Shown: positions 16,817-25,612 of the stretch, one piece after another
Position numbering within the stretch: the first letter of the stretch is position 1
Layout: every line of letters starts with the position of its first letter
Assembly: GCF_015163655.1 (NCBI RefSeq)
Contig: NZ_JADEUF010000002.1
Coordinates: forward strand, 1-64,000
Direction of reading: 5' to 3'
DNA from: Xenorhabdus griffiniae
GTDB lineage: Bacteria > Pseudomonadota > Gammaproteobacteria > Enterobacterales > Enterobacteriaceae
Length of the DNA: 64,000 nucleotides
Notes under the pieces: generated by a model
Seen by the model: the letters and a program-made list of their open reading frames with translations, nothing else
The model's database searches: none
What the model was told of the DNA's origin: nothing
Translations under genes and position numbers: made by a program

Positions 16817-18553
16817 ATGACCAGTTCAGCTTATACGATAAAACTGAACGGCGTGGAGAAAACTTTTCCAGGATTAGAGGTTCCTGCTGTATCTCATCTG
16901 CAAGCAGAAATTCAGGGCGGATCAGTGACGGGACTTGTCGGTCCAGATGGTGCCGGAAAAACCACGCTGATAAGAATGTTGGCCGGATTATTGAAGCCTG
17001 ATAGCGGCAATATTGAAATCATGGGGCTTGATCCCATCAAGGACAGTGTTCAAGTCCGTTCTGAGCTCGGTTACATGCCGCAGAAATTTGGCTTGTATGA
17101 AGATTTAACCGTAATGGAAAATCTCACTTTATATGCCGACTTGCGCGGTGTTCTTGGTGAAGAACGCAAAGCCACCTTTCAGAAATTACTCACCTTCACG
17201 GACTTAACCCGTTTTACCGGACGGTTAGCCGGAAAATTGTCCGGTGGCATGAAACAAAAACTGGGGCTGGCTTGTACATTACTAGGTAGCCCGAAGGTCT
17301 TGCTACTGGATGAGCCTGGTGTGGGCGTTGATCCCATTGCCCGTCGTGAATTATGGCAAATGGTCCATGAGCTCGCTTCTGACGGTATGTTGATCTTATG
17401 GAGCACCTCTTATCTGGATGAAGCCGAGTTATGTCGTGATGTTTTGTTGATGAACCGAGGTGAACTGCTCTATCGCGGCCAGCCACAAGATTTAACCCGC
17501 AATATTGCGGGCCGATCTTTTTTGCTTGATGTCAAACAGGATGCACGGCGCAAAATGTTGCAACATGCCCTCACCTTGCCGCAAGTGACTGATGGTGTGA
17601 TTCAGGGAAAATATGTTCGCCTGATCTTAAAAGAAGAGGCAGATAAGAACGCCTTACTCCAACAAATAGGGGGACATGAAACCAATCTCATCGAAGCCGA
17701 ACCCCGTTTCGAAGACGCATTTATCGATTTATTAGGTGGCGGCCCGTCCCATCGTTCCGAATTAGCGGAGATAATGCCTCAAATCCCACCAAACCCAACC
17801 GAAACCGTGATAGAAGCCCGTAGCCTGACTAAAAAATTTGGCGATTTTGCGGCGACTGACCATGTCGATTTTCAGGTGAAACGAGGGGAAATATTCGGCC
17901 TATTAGGACCAAATGGCGCCGGAAAATCAACTACCTTCAAAATGATGTGTGGTTTGATGATCCCCACTTTAGGCAAAGCCTTGGTTCTGGATATGGATTT
18001 AAAAACCAGTTCAGGCAAAGCCCGTCAACGCCTTGGTTATATGGCGCAAAAATTCTCACTTTATGGCAACCTGACCGTTGGACAAAACCTTAAATTTTTC
18101 TCTGGTGTTTACGGCCTGAAAGGTCGTCATCAACAAGAAAAGATGTCTGACATGATCCGTGCTTTCAATCTTGGGCCAATCTTACACCAAAAGACGGATA
18201 GCCTGCCGCTCGGATTTAAGCAACGACTTGCCCTTTCCTGCGCATTGATGCACGAACCTGATATTCTGTTTTTGGATGAACCCACTTCGGGCGTTGATCC
18301 ATTAACCCGCCGAGAATTTTGGCTACATATTAATGGGATGGTGGATAAAGGGGTAACTGTGATGGTCACAACTCACTTTATGGAAGAAGCAGAGTATTGT
18401 GATCGTATCGGGCTGGTATTTCGAGGCAAATTGATCGCAGCCGGAACACCCGATGAACTGAAACAACTGGTCGCTACGGATAACTTCCCTAACCCTTCCA
18501 TGGAAGATGCTTTTATCGATCTCGTGTTGAACTACGATAAGGAGCCGCAATGA
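16817..18553 (+). CDS. ybhF: ABC transporter with two ATP-binding domains YbhF
   Basis: A 578-aa protein with two fused ABC ATPase domains. The first has Walker [10 protein letters not shown] (42-50), signature [12 protein letters not shown] and Walker [13 protein letters not shown]. The second has GPNGAGKST (about 364-372), a signature shifted to [12 protein letters not shown], and Walker [13 protein letters not shown]. It powers the YbhSR permease pair for drug efflux; the E. coli YbhFSR complex exports tetracycline-type drugs and has also been linked to sodium/lithium export. It overlaps ybhS by 4 bases, indicating translational coupling. Confidence 0.95.
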   Translation: MTSSAYTIKLNGVEKTFPGLEVPAVSHLQAEIQGGSVTGLVGPDGAGKTTLIRMLAGLLKPDSGNIEIMGLDPIKDSVQVRSELGYMPQKFGLYEDLTVMENLTLYADLRGVLGEERKATFQKLLTFTDLTRFTGRLAGKLSGGMKQKLGLACTLLGSPKVLLLDEPGVGVDPIARRELWQMVHELASDGMLILWSTSYLDEAELCRDVLLMNRGELLYRGQPQDLTRNIAGRSFLLDVKQDARRKMLQHALTLPQVTDGVIQGKYVRLILKEEADKNALLQQIGGHETNLIEAEPRFEDAFIDLLGGGPSHRSELAEIMPQIPPNPTETVIEARSLTKKFGDFAATDHVDFQVKRGEIFGLLGPNGAGKSTTFKMMCGLMIPTLGKALVLDMDLKTSSGKARQRLGYMAQKFSLYGNLTVGQNLKFFSGVYGLKGRHQQEKMSDMIRAFNLGPILHQKTDSLPLGFKQRLALSCALMHEPDILFLDEPTSGVDPLTRREFWLHINGMVDKGVTVMVTTHFMEEAEYCDRIGLVFRGKLIAAGTPDELKQLVATDNFPNPSMEDAFIDLVLNYDKEPQ

Positions 18554-19710
18554 GTCATCCTGAACATACAACACCTCAGAAGGCCGTCAGTTTCTCATGG
18601 CGTCGATTGAAAGCGCTCTGCATCAAAGAGACTAAGCAGATTATCCGTGATCCCAGCAGTGCTTTGATTGCCGTAGTTATCCCATTGATGCTGCTGTTTA
18701 TTTTTGGTTACGGTATTAACCTGGATTCCAGCAAACTTCGCCTCGGTATTCTCATGGAGCAGCAGAGCAAAGACGCCAGAGAGCTAGTGCATGTATTTAC
18801 GGGATCACCCTATATTGATGCTACCATCAGCGACAACCGCCAATTCTTAATCAAAAAAATGCAGGAAAACCAAATCCGCGGCATTATCGTCATTCCTGTC
18901 AATTTTGATACCCAGCTCGCCCGTGCAGGGAGCCATGCTCCGATTCAGGTTATTACCGATGGCAGTGAACCCAATACCGCCAATTTTGTGCAGGGTTATA
19001 CTAAAGGCATCTGGCAAATTTGGTTACAGCAACGAGGACAAAATCGTGGAATTTCAACGACGCCCTTGATTGATACACAAATCCGCTATTGGTTTAATTC
19101 CGCCGCCATTAGTCGACATTTTCTTATTCCCGGTGCGGTTTCAATTATTATGACTGTGGTAGGCGCAATTCTTACCTCACTCGTGGTTGCCCGTGAATGG
19201 GAACGCGGAACTATGGAAGCGCTACTTTCAACTCAGGTTACCCGCACCGAACTGTTACTTGCCAAATTATTGCCCTATCAGATGCTGGGATCTTTTGTCA
19301 TGGTACTTTGTATGCTATTTACAGTGTTTGTGCTGGGGGTGCCCTATCGTGGCTCACTCTGGATACTAGCATTAGTCTCCAGCCTTTATCTTGCTACCGC
19401 CCTGGGGATGGGGTTACTGATTTCTACCCTGACACGTAATCAATTCAATGCGGCGATGATTTCTCTCAATGCCGCTTTTTTGCCTGCCATTATGTTGTCT
19501 GGTTTCGTTTTCGAAATAGACAGTATGCCTGCACTTATTCAGGCTTCGACTTATGTCATACCTGCACGTTACTTCGTCAGCAGCCTACAGACGCTCTTTC
19601 TGGCCGGGAACATTGGCACTGTGTTGATGACAAACCTGCTCCTGTTGATTGCCAGTTCCATCGTCTTTATCGGCCTGACCGCGTGGAAAACACGTCGACA
19701 TCTGGATTAA
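18550..19710 (+). CDS. ybhS: ABC transporter permease YbhS
   Basis: A 386-aa ABC-2 type permease. One membrane helix lies near residues 30-52 ([18 protein letters not shown]), a large periplasmic domain of about 130 residues follows, then five C-terminal helices beginning at [36 protein letters not shown]. The cytoplasmic motif [11 protein letters not shown] is the hallmark that contacts the ATPase. It is translated with ybhF (4-base overlap) and followed by the paralogous ybhR 12 bases downstream; the two form a heterodimer. Confidence 0.95.
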   Translation: MSHPEHTTPQKAVSFSWRRLKALCIKETKQIIRDPSSALIAVVIPLMLLFIFGYGINLDSSKLRLGILMEQQSKDARELVHVFTGSPYIDATISDNRQFLIKKMQENQIRGIIVIPVNFDTQLARAGSHAPIQVITDGSEPNTANFVQGYTKGIWQIWLQQRGQNRGISTTPLIDTQIRYWFNSAAISRHFLIPGAVSIIMTVVGAILTSLVVAREWERGTMEALLSTQVTRTELLLAKLLPYQMLGSFVMVLCMLFTVFVLGVPYRGSLWILALVSSLYLATALGMGLLISTLTRNQFNAAMISLNAAFLPAIMLSGFVFEIDSMPALIQASTYVIPARYFVSSLQTLFLAGNIGTVLMTNLLLLIASSIVFIGLTAWKTRRHLD

Positions 19711-19722
19711 AAAGGAAAGAGC

Positions 19723-20829
19723 ATGTTTTATCGTCTGTACACACTCATTATGAAAGAGTTGCAGTCTCTTCTGAGAGAGCCGCAAACACGGAACATTTTG
19801 ATTTTGACCGTGATTATACAAATGATCCTGTTCCCGTGGGCTGCAACGCTGGAAGTCAAAAATGCCACCATCGCCATTTATAATGAGGATAATGGACAGG
19901 CATCGATTGAGTTAACCCAACGACTGGCAAAATCAAAAGCATTTCCTGATGTTATTTTGCTAACCAGTTCGCAAGAAATCCGCCCTACCCTGGATAACCG
20001 CAAGGCACTATTACTGGTACGCTTTCCCCAAAATTTCAGTGCTAATCTCGCCAACCATAACCCGACATCAATTCAAGTTTTGTTGGATGGGCGTAATTCA
20101 AACAGCGCCCAAATCGCAGCCAACTATATCCAGCAAATTGTGATGGATTACCAAAAACAACTGTTGGGAAATGCCCCTAATTTCAATAATAGTGAACTCA
20201 TTGTACGTAACTGGTATAACGCCAATTTGGATTATAAATGGTTCGTTGTACCGTCGCTGGTTGCCATGATTACCACGATTGGTGTACTGATTGTCACAGC
20301 GTTGTCAGTCGCCCGTGAACGGGAACAAGGAACGCTGGATCAATTACTGGTTTCTCCATTGGCGACATGGCAAATTTTCCTTGGCAAAGCGATTCCAGCA
20401 TTGGTTGTGGCGACGATGCAAGCAAGCATTGTTTTGCTGATTGGAACGCTGTTCTATCAAATTCCTTTCGCGGGTTCATTGCTGCTATTTTATGGCTGTA
20501 TGTTGATTTATGGCTTATCCCTGGTGGGTTTCGGTTTGTTGATTTCTGCTGTCTGTTCCACCCAGCAACAAGCATTTATTGGTGTATTTGTGTTTATGAT
20601 GCCCGCTATTCTGCTTTCTGGTTATATCTCTCCGGTCGAGAATATGCCTGTTTGGTTACAAAATATCACCTGGATTAATCCAATCCGGCATTTTACTGAT
20701 ATCACCAAGCAGATTTATTTGAAAGGCGCTGATTTATCCGTTATTTGGCCAAATTTATGGCCTTTATTGGTAATTACTGCCACAACCGGAGGGATCGCTT
20801 ATCGGCTGTTTCGGAGTAAGATTGCTTGA
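19723..20829 (+). CDS. ybhR: ABC transporter permease YbhR
   Basis: A 368-aa ABC-2 type permease paralogous to YbhS: an N-terminal helix, a periplasmic domain, then five helices starting at [36 protein letters not shown] shortened here to its motif [13 protein letters not shown] typical [13 protein letters not shown] segment is near the end. It pairs with YbhS as the membrane part of the YbhFSR exporter. GGAAAGAGC precedes the ATG. It is the last gene of the operon; downstream the E. coli gene order is interrupted by the AlaX-hydroxylase-LysE cassette. Confidence 0.95.
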   Translation: MFYRLYTLIMKELQSLLREPQTRNILILTVIIQMILFPWAATLEVKNATIAIYNEDNGQASIELTQRLAKSKAFPDVILLTSSQEIRPTLDNRKALLLVRFPQNFSANLANHNPTSIQVLLDGRNSNSAQIAANYIQQIVMDYQKQLLGNAPNFNNSELIVRNWYNANLDYKWFVVPSLVAMITTIGVLIVTALSVAREREQGTLDQLLVSPLATWQIFLGKAIPALVVATMQASIVLLIGTLFYQIPFAGSLLLFYGCMLIYGLSLVGFGLLISAVCSTQQQAFIGVFVFMMPAILLSGYISPVENMPVWLQNITWINPIRHFTDITKQIYLKGADLSVIWPNLWPLLVITATTGGIAYRLFRSKIA

Positions 20830-21186
20830 TAAATTTAAAACTGTGAAAAACCACCTAATTGAACTGTCTGTCATTAAGCGTAGAATAATTCTCTATTATA
20901 TTTTTAATAGAAATTGTAATATTGTTTATTATATCCCCACTAGTTATTACTTTACTTTTTTTCTAATGAGTGTTAATTATTTTTAGAAAATCACAAGGAA
21001 ACTGACTTCTATATTTTAGACAGTTCAAATTGAAATGATTATCAAGCTATACATATTAAAATTCAAGTTGCCATTTACAACACGATATGAAACCTGATTT
21101 CTCTCCCGCTTCGCAGGGAGAAATCACACGCATCTTGAAATTAGATTGGTATATATTTAAATTGTAATAATATCTGGAAATAAAAT
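20830..21186. other. gap between ybhR and the amino-acid cassette
   Basis: An AT-rich 357-base stretch with no coding region. It contains the repeat at 21048-21153 and, in the remaining 33 bases, the leader of the AlaX-like gene, so the cassette promoter is probably inside or just left of the repeat. The sharp fall in GC after ybhR marks the junction of backbone and accessory DNA. Confidence 0.55.
21048..21153 (-). repeat. palindromic intergenic repeat, copy 5
   Basis: Starts TATACATATTAAAATTCAAG, carries TTTACAACACGATATGAAAC and a TCTCCCGCTTCGCAGGGAGA hairpin, and ends AAATTAGATTGGTATA. It lies just upstream of the AlaX-like gene in inverted orientation to copy 6, which follows the cassette. 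Confidence 0.9.
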
Positions 21187-21819
21187 ATGACAGAGCGTAA
21201 TTATTTATCGAGTCAAGCACTGACCGATAATGTTGAAGTGATTGGCTGTATTCCTCGTGATGATGGGCGTTATTCCACTTGGTTAAAGTCTACTATATTT
21301 CATCCTCAAGGAGGGGGACAACCTAGTGATATAGGCTGGCTTAATGAAGTAGAGGTAGTTCACGTGACTGTGGAAGACGGTGACATCGTCCACTTAACTA
21401 CAGAACCTGTAGCTCTAGGAAACGCTTTTGCTCGTATTAATATTGAACGACGCCAATTATATTCACGACTGCATTCTGCCGGGCATCTTATTGGACATGT
21501 CGTTGAAGATATGATGTGGCACCCGATTAAAGCTCATCATTGGCCGGGTGAAGGGAGAATAGTATTTAAGCCGAGTGTGAATGCTCAAAGTGTGTCGAAA
21601 GAGCATATTCAAACGATATGTGAAAATTATATTAAACAGGATCTACCGTGCAAAGTAGTTCAACGAGATGATGGATTTAGAGAAGTGAGTTTCGGTCATT
21701 TTACGCCCTACCTTTGTGGTGGTACCCATGTGACATCTCTAGGAGAATTAGGAAATATTAAAGTACAGGAGATTAAAATAAAGAAGGACAATCTAATAGT
21801 ACATTATGATGTAGTCTAA
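21187..21819 (+). CDS. AlaX-like trans-editing aminoacyl-tRNA deacylase
   Basis: A 210-aa stand-alone relative of the editing domain of alanyl/threonyl-tRNA synthetases. It has FHPQGGGQPSDIG at 39-50, like the start of AlaX proteins, and the zinc/catalytic motif HxxxH at 96-100 (HSAGH) with the second half CGGTH at 177-181. No aminoacylation domain is present. The family hydrolyses misacylated tRNA, classically Ser- or Gly-tRNA(Ala). It is the first gene of a three-gene set: 52 bases upstream of a Fe/2-oxoglutarate hydroxylase gene that is followed by a LysE-type exporter gene. The context suggests that it removes a noncanonical amino acid made by the hydroxylase from tRNA. Which tRNA is served cannot be read from the sequence. 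It is AT-rich compared with ybhR. Confidence 0.85.
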   Translation: MTERNYLSSQALTDNVEVIGCIPRDDGRYSTWLKSTIFHPQGGGQPSDIGWLNEVEVVHVTVEDGDIVHLTTEPVALGNAFARINIERRQLYSRLHSAGHLIGHVVEDMMWHPIKAHHWPGEGRIVFKPSVNAQSVSKEHIQTICENYIKQDLPCKVVQRDDGFREVSFGHFTPYLCGGTHVTSLGELGNIKVQEIKIKKDNLIVHYDVV

Positions 21820-21871
21820 CAATTTAATATATTTTTATAAAAATCATCAGTAAACAAAAGAAAAAGACATT

Positions 21872-22642
21872 ATGATTATAGAAGTTGATTGCCTTGATGC
21901 CGCGTGTTTAAAAAAACTTGCAGAGAAAGAAATTTTAGTTATACGTGTAAAACAATTTGTGCCTAATTTGTTAGCTGAACAGTTAGGGGAAAAAATATTA
22001 GGGCATGGATTTGATAGATATTTAAATGCACCGAGCATAGGGCGAATCGGAATGGCATTTTATGAAGCTGAGAATAAACCACAGCGTGTAGAAGATTATT
22101 TTGAAAGTGTATTCCAGAACATTAATGACTTACGACAACGTTGTTCGCCTTATTATTCACCGATAGATAAACTGAGATGCATTTTAGATGAGTTTTGGCC
22201 TGCTGGAGCCCAAATTGAAACACTGTATGGCAAGAAAATGTATGTGGGATTGTCGAGGGTAGTTATACCTGGGGTCACTTTTCTTGCACACCATGATATT
22301 TTTGCTAAAGATGCTCCTGATAGCTTTAGAGCTAAGAGTCTTCAAGCCCAGTTTGCAGCTAATGTTTATCTTTCTATGCCCAGAGAAGGCGGAGCCTTAC
22401 AAATTTGGAAAGATGAACTTTCTCCAGAAGAATTTGATGCTATGCGTGGTAATAGTTATGGGATTGAGCCTTCTTTGCTTGGTGAGCCAGCACTAGAGAT
22501 TCGACCAGATGTGGGTGATCTTTTGATCTTTAACTCTCGGTGTATGCATTCTGTAACTGCTGGCGTCGATGATCTACGTTTGAGCCTGTCTTGTTTTATA
22601 GGCTATCGTGGAACAGAAAATCCATTGTCATTCTGGAGTTGA
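21872..22642 (+). CDS. Fe(II)/2-oxoglutarate-dependent hydroxylase, probably acting on a free amino acid
   Basis: A 256-aa cupin-fold oxygenase. The iron triad is H140-x-D142 (in AHHDIFAKD) and H226 (in MHSVTAG), with R236 (DLRLSLS) placed to bind the 2-oxoglutarate carboxylate. Because the acidic iron ligand is Asp and not Gly/Ala, hydroxylation or desaturation is expected rather than halogenation. Segments such as RIGMAFYE, SPIDKLRCILDEFWPAGA, HDIFAKDAPDS, QFAANVYLSMP and GGALQIW resemble, from memory, the family of stand-alone amino-acid oxygenases that includes the lysine halogenase BesD; this assignment needs a search. The next gene, a LysE-type exporter, begins one base after the stop codon, so product export is a strong contextual inference. 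Substrate and position of hydroxylation are unknown. Confidence 0.82.
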   Translation: MIIEVDCLDAACLKKLAEKEILVIRVKQFVPNLLAEQLGEKILGHGFDRYLNAPSIGRIGMAFYEAENKPQRVEDYFESVFQNINDLRQRCSPYYSPIDKLRCILDEFWPAGAQIETLYGKKMYVGLSRVVIPGVTFLAHHDIFAKDAPDSFRAKSLQAQFAANVYLSMPREGGALQIWKDELSPEEFDAMRGNSYGIEPSLLGEPALEIRPDVGDLLIFNSRCMHSVTAGVDDLRLSLSCFIGYRGTENPLSFWS

Positions 22643-22643
22643 T

Positions 22644-23282
22644 ATGCTGTCTAACTATTGGGGAGAATTTTTAGGACTGGCTGTGATTCATTTCCTGGCA
22701 GTAGTCGCGCCAGGTCCAGATTTTGCGGTAACTATACGGCAGAGTATAAGATTTGGATGTTGGGCAGGTATATGTACGGCAGTAGGTATTGGAGCAGGAA
22801 TATCAATACATGTTATCTATACACTGGTGGGAGTTAGTGCATTAATGCATGCTACTCCGTGGTTGTTAGAAGTAGCAAAACTCGTTGGTGCAATTTATAT
22901 CACGTGGCTTGGTATCAAATTTATTAGGACTAAACCTGCTAATTTGGATACCTTAGAAGGTGAAGAAATTATTTTGACTTCACAGAGTAGATGGAAAGCA
23001 TTTCTGATGGGGTTTATGACAAATGCCCTTAATCCTAAGGCAACATTGTTCTTTTTGGCCGTTTTCACAACCGTAGTGAGTAGTAATACACCTACTCTGA
23101 TACAGGTTTTCTATGGTGTATGGATGTGTGTAGTCAATGCGGTATGGTTTGTGTTGGTTAGTATCATTTTCTCGAATGTATTGATTCGTAATAAATTCAT
23201 ACAGAAAGGCTATTGGTTTGAACGAATCATGGGAGTTGTGTTGATTGGGTTCGCTGTTCGATTGTTATTTATGTCTATATGA
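22644..23282 (+). CDS. LysE/RhtB-family amino-acid exporter
   Basis: A 213-aa inner-membrane protein with six predicted helices. It has the family motif near the N-terminus, VVAPGPDFAVTIRQS, and the central GFMTNALNPKATLFFLAVF segment typical of LysE/RhtB exporters of basic or hydroxylated amino acids. The start is ATG 22644, with GGAG seven bases upstream inside the end of the hydroxylase gene; one base separates the two genes, so they are translationally coupled. An earlier in-frame ATG at 22608 lies within the hydroxylase gene and would add a hydrophilic extension not seen in the family. Likely role: pumping out the hydroxylated amino acid. A repeat copy follows 26 bases after the stop. 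Confidence 0.92.
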   Translation: MLSNYWGEFLGLAVIHFLAVVAPGPDFAVTIRQSIRFGCWAGICTAVGIGAGISIHVIYTLVGVSALMHATPWLLEVAKLVGAIYITWLGIKFIRTKPANLDTLEGEEIILTSQSRWKAFLMGFMTNALNPKATLFFLAVFTTVVSSNTPTLIQVFYGVWMCVVNAVWFVLVSIIFSNVLIRNKFIQKGYWFERIMGVVLIGFAVRLLFMSI

Positions 23283-23307
23283 TGTTTCCACTGTAGATAA
23301 TTAGTCA

Positions 23308-23412
23308 TATACCAATCTAACTTCAAGATGCGAGTGATTTCTCCCCGCCAAGTGGGGAGAAATCAGGTTTCATATCGTGTTGTAAATTGCAACTTGAAGT
23401 TTAATGCGTATA
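23308..23412 (+). repeat. palindromic intergenic repeat, copy 6
   Basis: Near-canonical copy: starts TATACCAATCTAACTTCAAG, has a CTCCCCGCCAAGTGGGGAG hairpin, then TTTCATATCGTGTTGTAAA, and ends TTGAAGTTTAATGCGTATA. It closes the AlaX-hydroxylase-LysE cassette. Confidence 0.92.
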
Positions 23413-23458
23413 AACATTATCAATGTCGATTGTCATAGATAAATGCTTAATGACCATT

Positions 23459-23487
23459 AAAAAACCCTGCCAAGGCAGGGTTTTTTA
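23459..23487 (-). terminator. rho-independent terminator after ybhL
   Basis: AAAAACCCTGCC AA GGCAGGG followed by TTTTTT, with A and T runs on both sides, so it can stop ybhL transcripts and also readthrough from the LysE gene. Confidence 0.85.
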
Positions 23488-23504
23488 ATTTAATGCATCA
23501 ACAA

Positions 23505-24215
23505 TTATCGACGATCACCCAAAATACGCAACAACATTAGGAACAAGTTAATGAAGTCCAGATACAGAGTCAGTGCGCCAGTAATTGAGTACCTACGCAG
23601 GTTTTCTTTATCGTTAACATCCAATTGTTCACCCATTTCTTTCAGTTTTTGGGTATCGTATGCCGTCAAACCAGCAAAAATCACAACACCGATATAGGTG
23701 ATTGCCCACATTAATGCCGGGCTTTTCAGCCAGATGTTTATCAAAGAAGCCAGAACGATGCCGATTAACCCCATAAACAGGAAGCTACCCAAGCCACTCA
23801 GACTACGCTTAGTGGTATAACCATAAACGCTCAAGGCACCAAACATCCCCGCTGAAACAACAAATGTGCTGGCAATAGAGCTGGTGGTATAGGCCATAAA
23901 GATACTGGAAAGTGTCAGCCCCGTTAGCATGGAATACAGCATAAACAGCCCTGTCGCCAGTGCTCCACTCATTTTATGTACCAAACCAGACAGCACAAAG
24001 ACTAACGCAAGCTGTGCAATGATTAAGCCATAGAAAACAATAGAGCTACTGAAAATGGCGTATAAAATTTCAGGGGTATTTGCCACATACCATGCAACAA
24101 ATGCGGTTAACAACAGGCCACAAGTCATCCAACCGTAGACTTGTGCCATGTATGTTTGTATACCAGAACCAGCTTTCTGGACAATCGAATCATTAGAACG
24201 TTGATATCGATCCAT
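23505..24215 (-). CDS. ybhL: Bax-inhibitor-1 family membrane protein YbhL
   Basis: A 236-aa inner-membrane protein with seven predicted helices and the BI-1 signature near the C-terminus, GLTAYDTQKLKEMGEQ, in the sixth helix region. The N-terminal DRYQRSNDSIVQKAGSGIQTY tail is cytoplasmic. The family is linked to calcium leak and stress tolerance, but the E. coli protein has no firmly assigned role. In E. coli ybhL lies immediately after moaE, as here (mirror image). A strong terminator follows. Confidence 0.92.
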   Translation of the reverse strand: MDRYQRSNDSIVQKAGSGIQTYMAQVYGWMTCGLLLTAFVAWYVANTPEILYAIFSSSIVFYGLIIAQLALVFVLSGLVHKMSGALATGLFMLYSMLTGLTLSSIFMAYTTSSIASTFVVSAGMFGALSVYGYTTKRSLSGLGSFLFMGLIGIVLASLINIWLKSPALMWAITYIGVVIFAGLTAYDTQKLKEMGEQLDVNDKENLRRYSITGALTLYLDFINLFLMLLRILGDRR

Positions 24216-24387
24216 GATGATTACCTTTTCATGACAATGTTTAAGGATTAAGAATGTTTAAAAATAAACAATCTATTCAAAAGTTATACATTAGCATAGA
24301 ACATTAATAAAACCATCCGCCAATTAATGGCAATTTCAGTGACATATTGTTTATTTGTCCAGTTTTCGAGATAGTCCGCAGAACGAT

Positions 24388-24855
24388 CTACCGAACACTG
24401 TTTTGCCAACGATTTGCCGCATCCTGGTCACTTTGCCTTGCTTCTACCCAGCGTTCACCCTCAACAAGCGATTCCTTTTTCCAAAATGGGGCCTTAGTTT
24501 TCAGATAATCCATAATGAATTCAGCCGCCATAAAAGCTACATTGCGGTGAGAGCTGGTAACACCAACAAATACAATCTCATCCCCTGGGTACAATTCGCC
24601 AATGCGATGAATAATGCAGGTTCGTTGCAAAGGCCAACGTTGACGGGCTTCGTCAACAATTTTCTGCAACATTTTTTCTGTCATGCCAGCATAATGCTCC
24701 AATGTCAGGGCGTTAACATTATCTCCCAAGTTATGGTTGCGAACTTTGCCGGTAAAAGTCACAACAGCACCATCTTCATCACATTGCGAGAGCCATTGAT
24801 ATTCTTCCCCAACACTGAATGTCTCCGGTTGGACACTGATCCGTGTATTTTCCAT
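24388..24855 (-). CDS. moaE: molybdopterin synthase catalytic subunit MoaE
   Basis: A 155-aa catalytic subunit that, with thiocarboxylated MoaD, inserts two sulfurs into cyclic pyranopterin monophosphate to form molybdopterin. Recognisable blocks are GAVVTFTGKVRNHN, LEHYAGMTEKML, IIHRIGELYPGDEIVFVGV, SSHRNVAF, and the KTKAPFWKKE segment that contains the active-site lysines. It is the last gene of moaACDE and starts two bases after the moaD stop. Confidence 0.96.
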   Translation of the reverse strand: MENTRISVQPETFSVGEEYQWLSQCDEDGAVVTFTGKVRNHNLGDNVNALTLEHYAGMTEKMLQKIVDEARQRWPLQRTCIIHRIGELYPGDEIVFVGVTSSHRNVAFMAAEFIMDYLKTKAPFWKKESLVEGERWVEARQSDQDAANRWQNSVR

Positions 24856-24857
24856 TT

Positions 24858-25103
24858 TTATCCCCCTGTAACAGGCGGGAAAAAAGCCACTTCATCACCG
24901 TCCTTCAAAGCATGTTCAGCATGGACAAAAGATTGATTTACGGCAGACAACACCTTACCTTCTTCCAGTGCCAGCGCCCATCGTTCCCCCTTTTCAGTCA
25001 GTGCGTGACGAAGATGCGCTACAGTTAGGTAATCATTAGAGAGTTCAAGTGAATCCGTTCCCAACAATTCGCGGACTTGAGCAAAAAACAGCACCTTTAT
25101 CAT
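24858..25103 (-). CDS. moaD: molybdopterin synthase sulfur carrier MoaD
   Basis: An 81-aa ubiquitin-like sulfur carrier. The C-terminus is FFPPVTGG, whose terminal Gly-Gly is adenylated and thiocarboxylated by MoeB before sulfur transfer in the MoaD-MoaE complex. The N-terminus [17 protein letters not shown] is the usual beta-strand start. It overlaps moaC by 4 bases and is followed closely by moaE. Confidence 0.96.
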   Translation of the reverse strand: MIKVLFFAQVRELLGTDSLELSNDYLTVAHLRHALTEKGERWALALEEGKVLSAVNQSFVHAEHALKDGDEVAFFPPVTGG

Positions 25104-25579
25104 GACTCCACCTTAAAATTTCCTGATTTGCCACCACTTTTTTCCAACAAACGCACAGGTCCAATGACCATATCTTTTTGAACCGCTTTGCACATATCAT
25201 AAATGGTCAAAGCGGCCACAGATGCCGCCGTCAAAGCCTCCATTTCCACACCTGTTTTCCCCGCCAGGCGGCAACAGGATTCGATTCTAACCCGACTATG
25301 TTCCGTTTGTGCTTCCAGCCGGACTTCCACTTTACTCAGCAGCAGCGGATGGCAAAGCGGGATCAATTCCCACGTCCGTTTCGCTGCCTGAATACCTGCA
25401 ATACGGGCGGTCGCAAAGACATCCCCTTTGTGGTGATCACCTGCGATAATCATGGCCAAGGTTTCAGCCTGCATTTCAACAAAGGCTTCTGCCCGTGCTT
25501 CACGCACCGTTTCGGCTTTGGCAGAAATATCCACCATATGAGCTTCACCCGAAGTATTGATATGGGTTAATTGAGACAT
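25100..25579 (-). CDS. moaC: cyclic pyranopterin monophosphate synthase MoaC
   Basis: A 159-aa enzyme converting the MoaA product 3',8-cyclo-dihydro-GTP to cyclic pyranopterin monophosphate. Conserved segments are [29 protein letters not shown] (with the substrate-binding Cys-His), [21 protein letters not shown] and the C-terminal [10 protein letters not shown]. It is followed by moaD with a 4-base overlap. No moaB gene lies between moaA and moaC, unlike in E. coli: the gap is only 33 bases. Confidence 0.96.
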   Translation of the reverse strand: MSQLTHINTSGEAHMVDISAKAETVREARAEAFVEMQAETLAMIIAGDHHKGDVFATARIAGIQAAKRTWELIPLCHPLLLSKVEVRLEAQTEHSRVRIESCCRLAGKTGVEMEALTAASVAALTIYDMCKAVQKDMVIGPVRLLEKSGGKSGNFKVES

Positions 25580-25612
25580 TCTTTGCTCCTGAAAATAAAT
25601 CTTGCAACCAAG

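Noticed and set aside
21872-22642. Calling the Fe/2OG enzyme a halogenase
   Set aside because: The aspartate ligand is present in H140-x-D142; radical halogenases of this class have Gly or Ala there.
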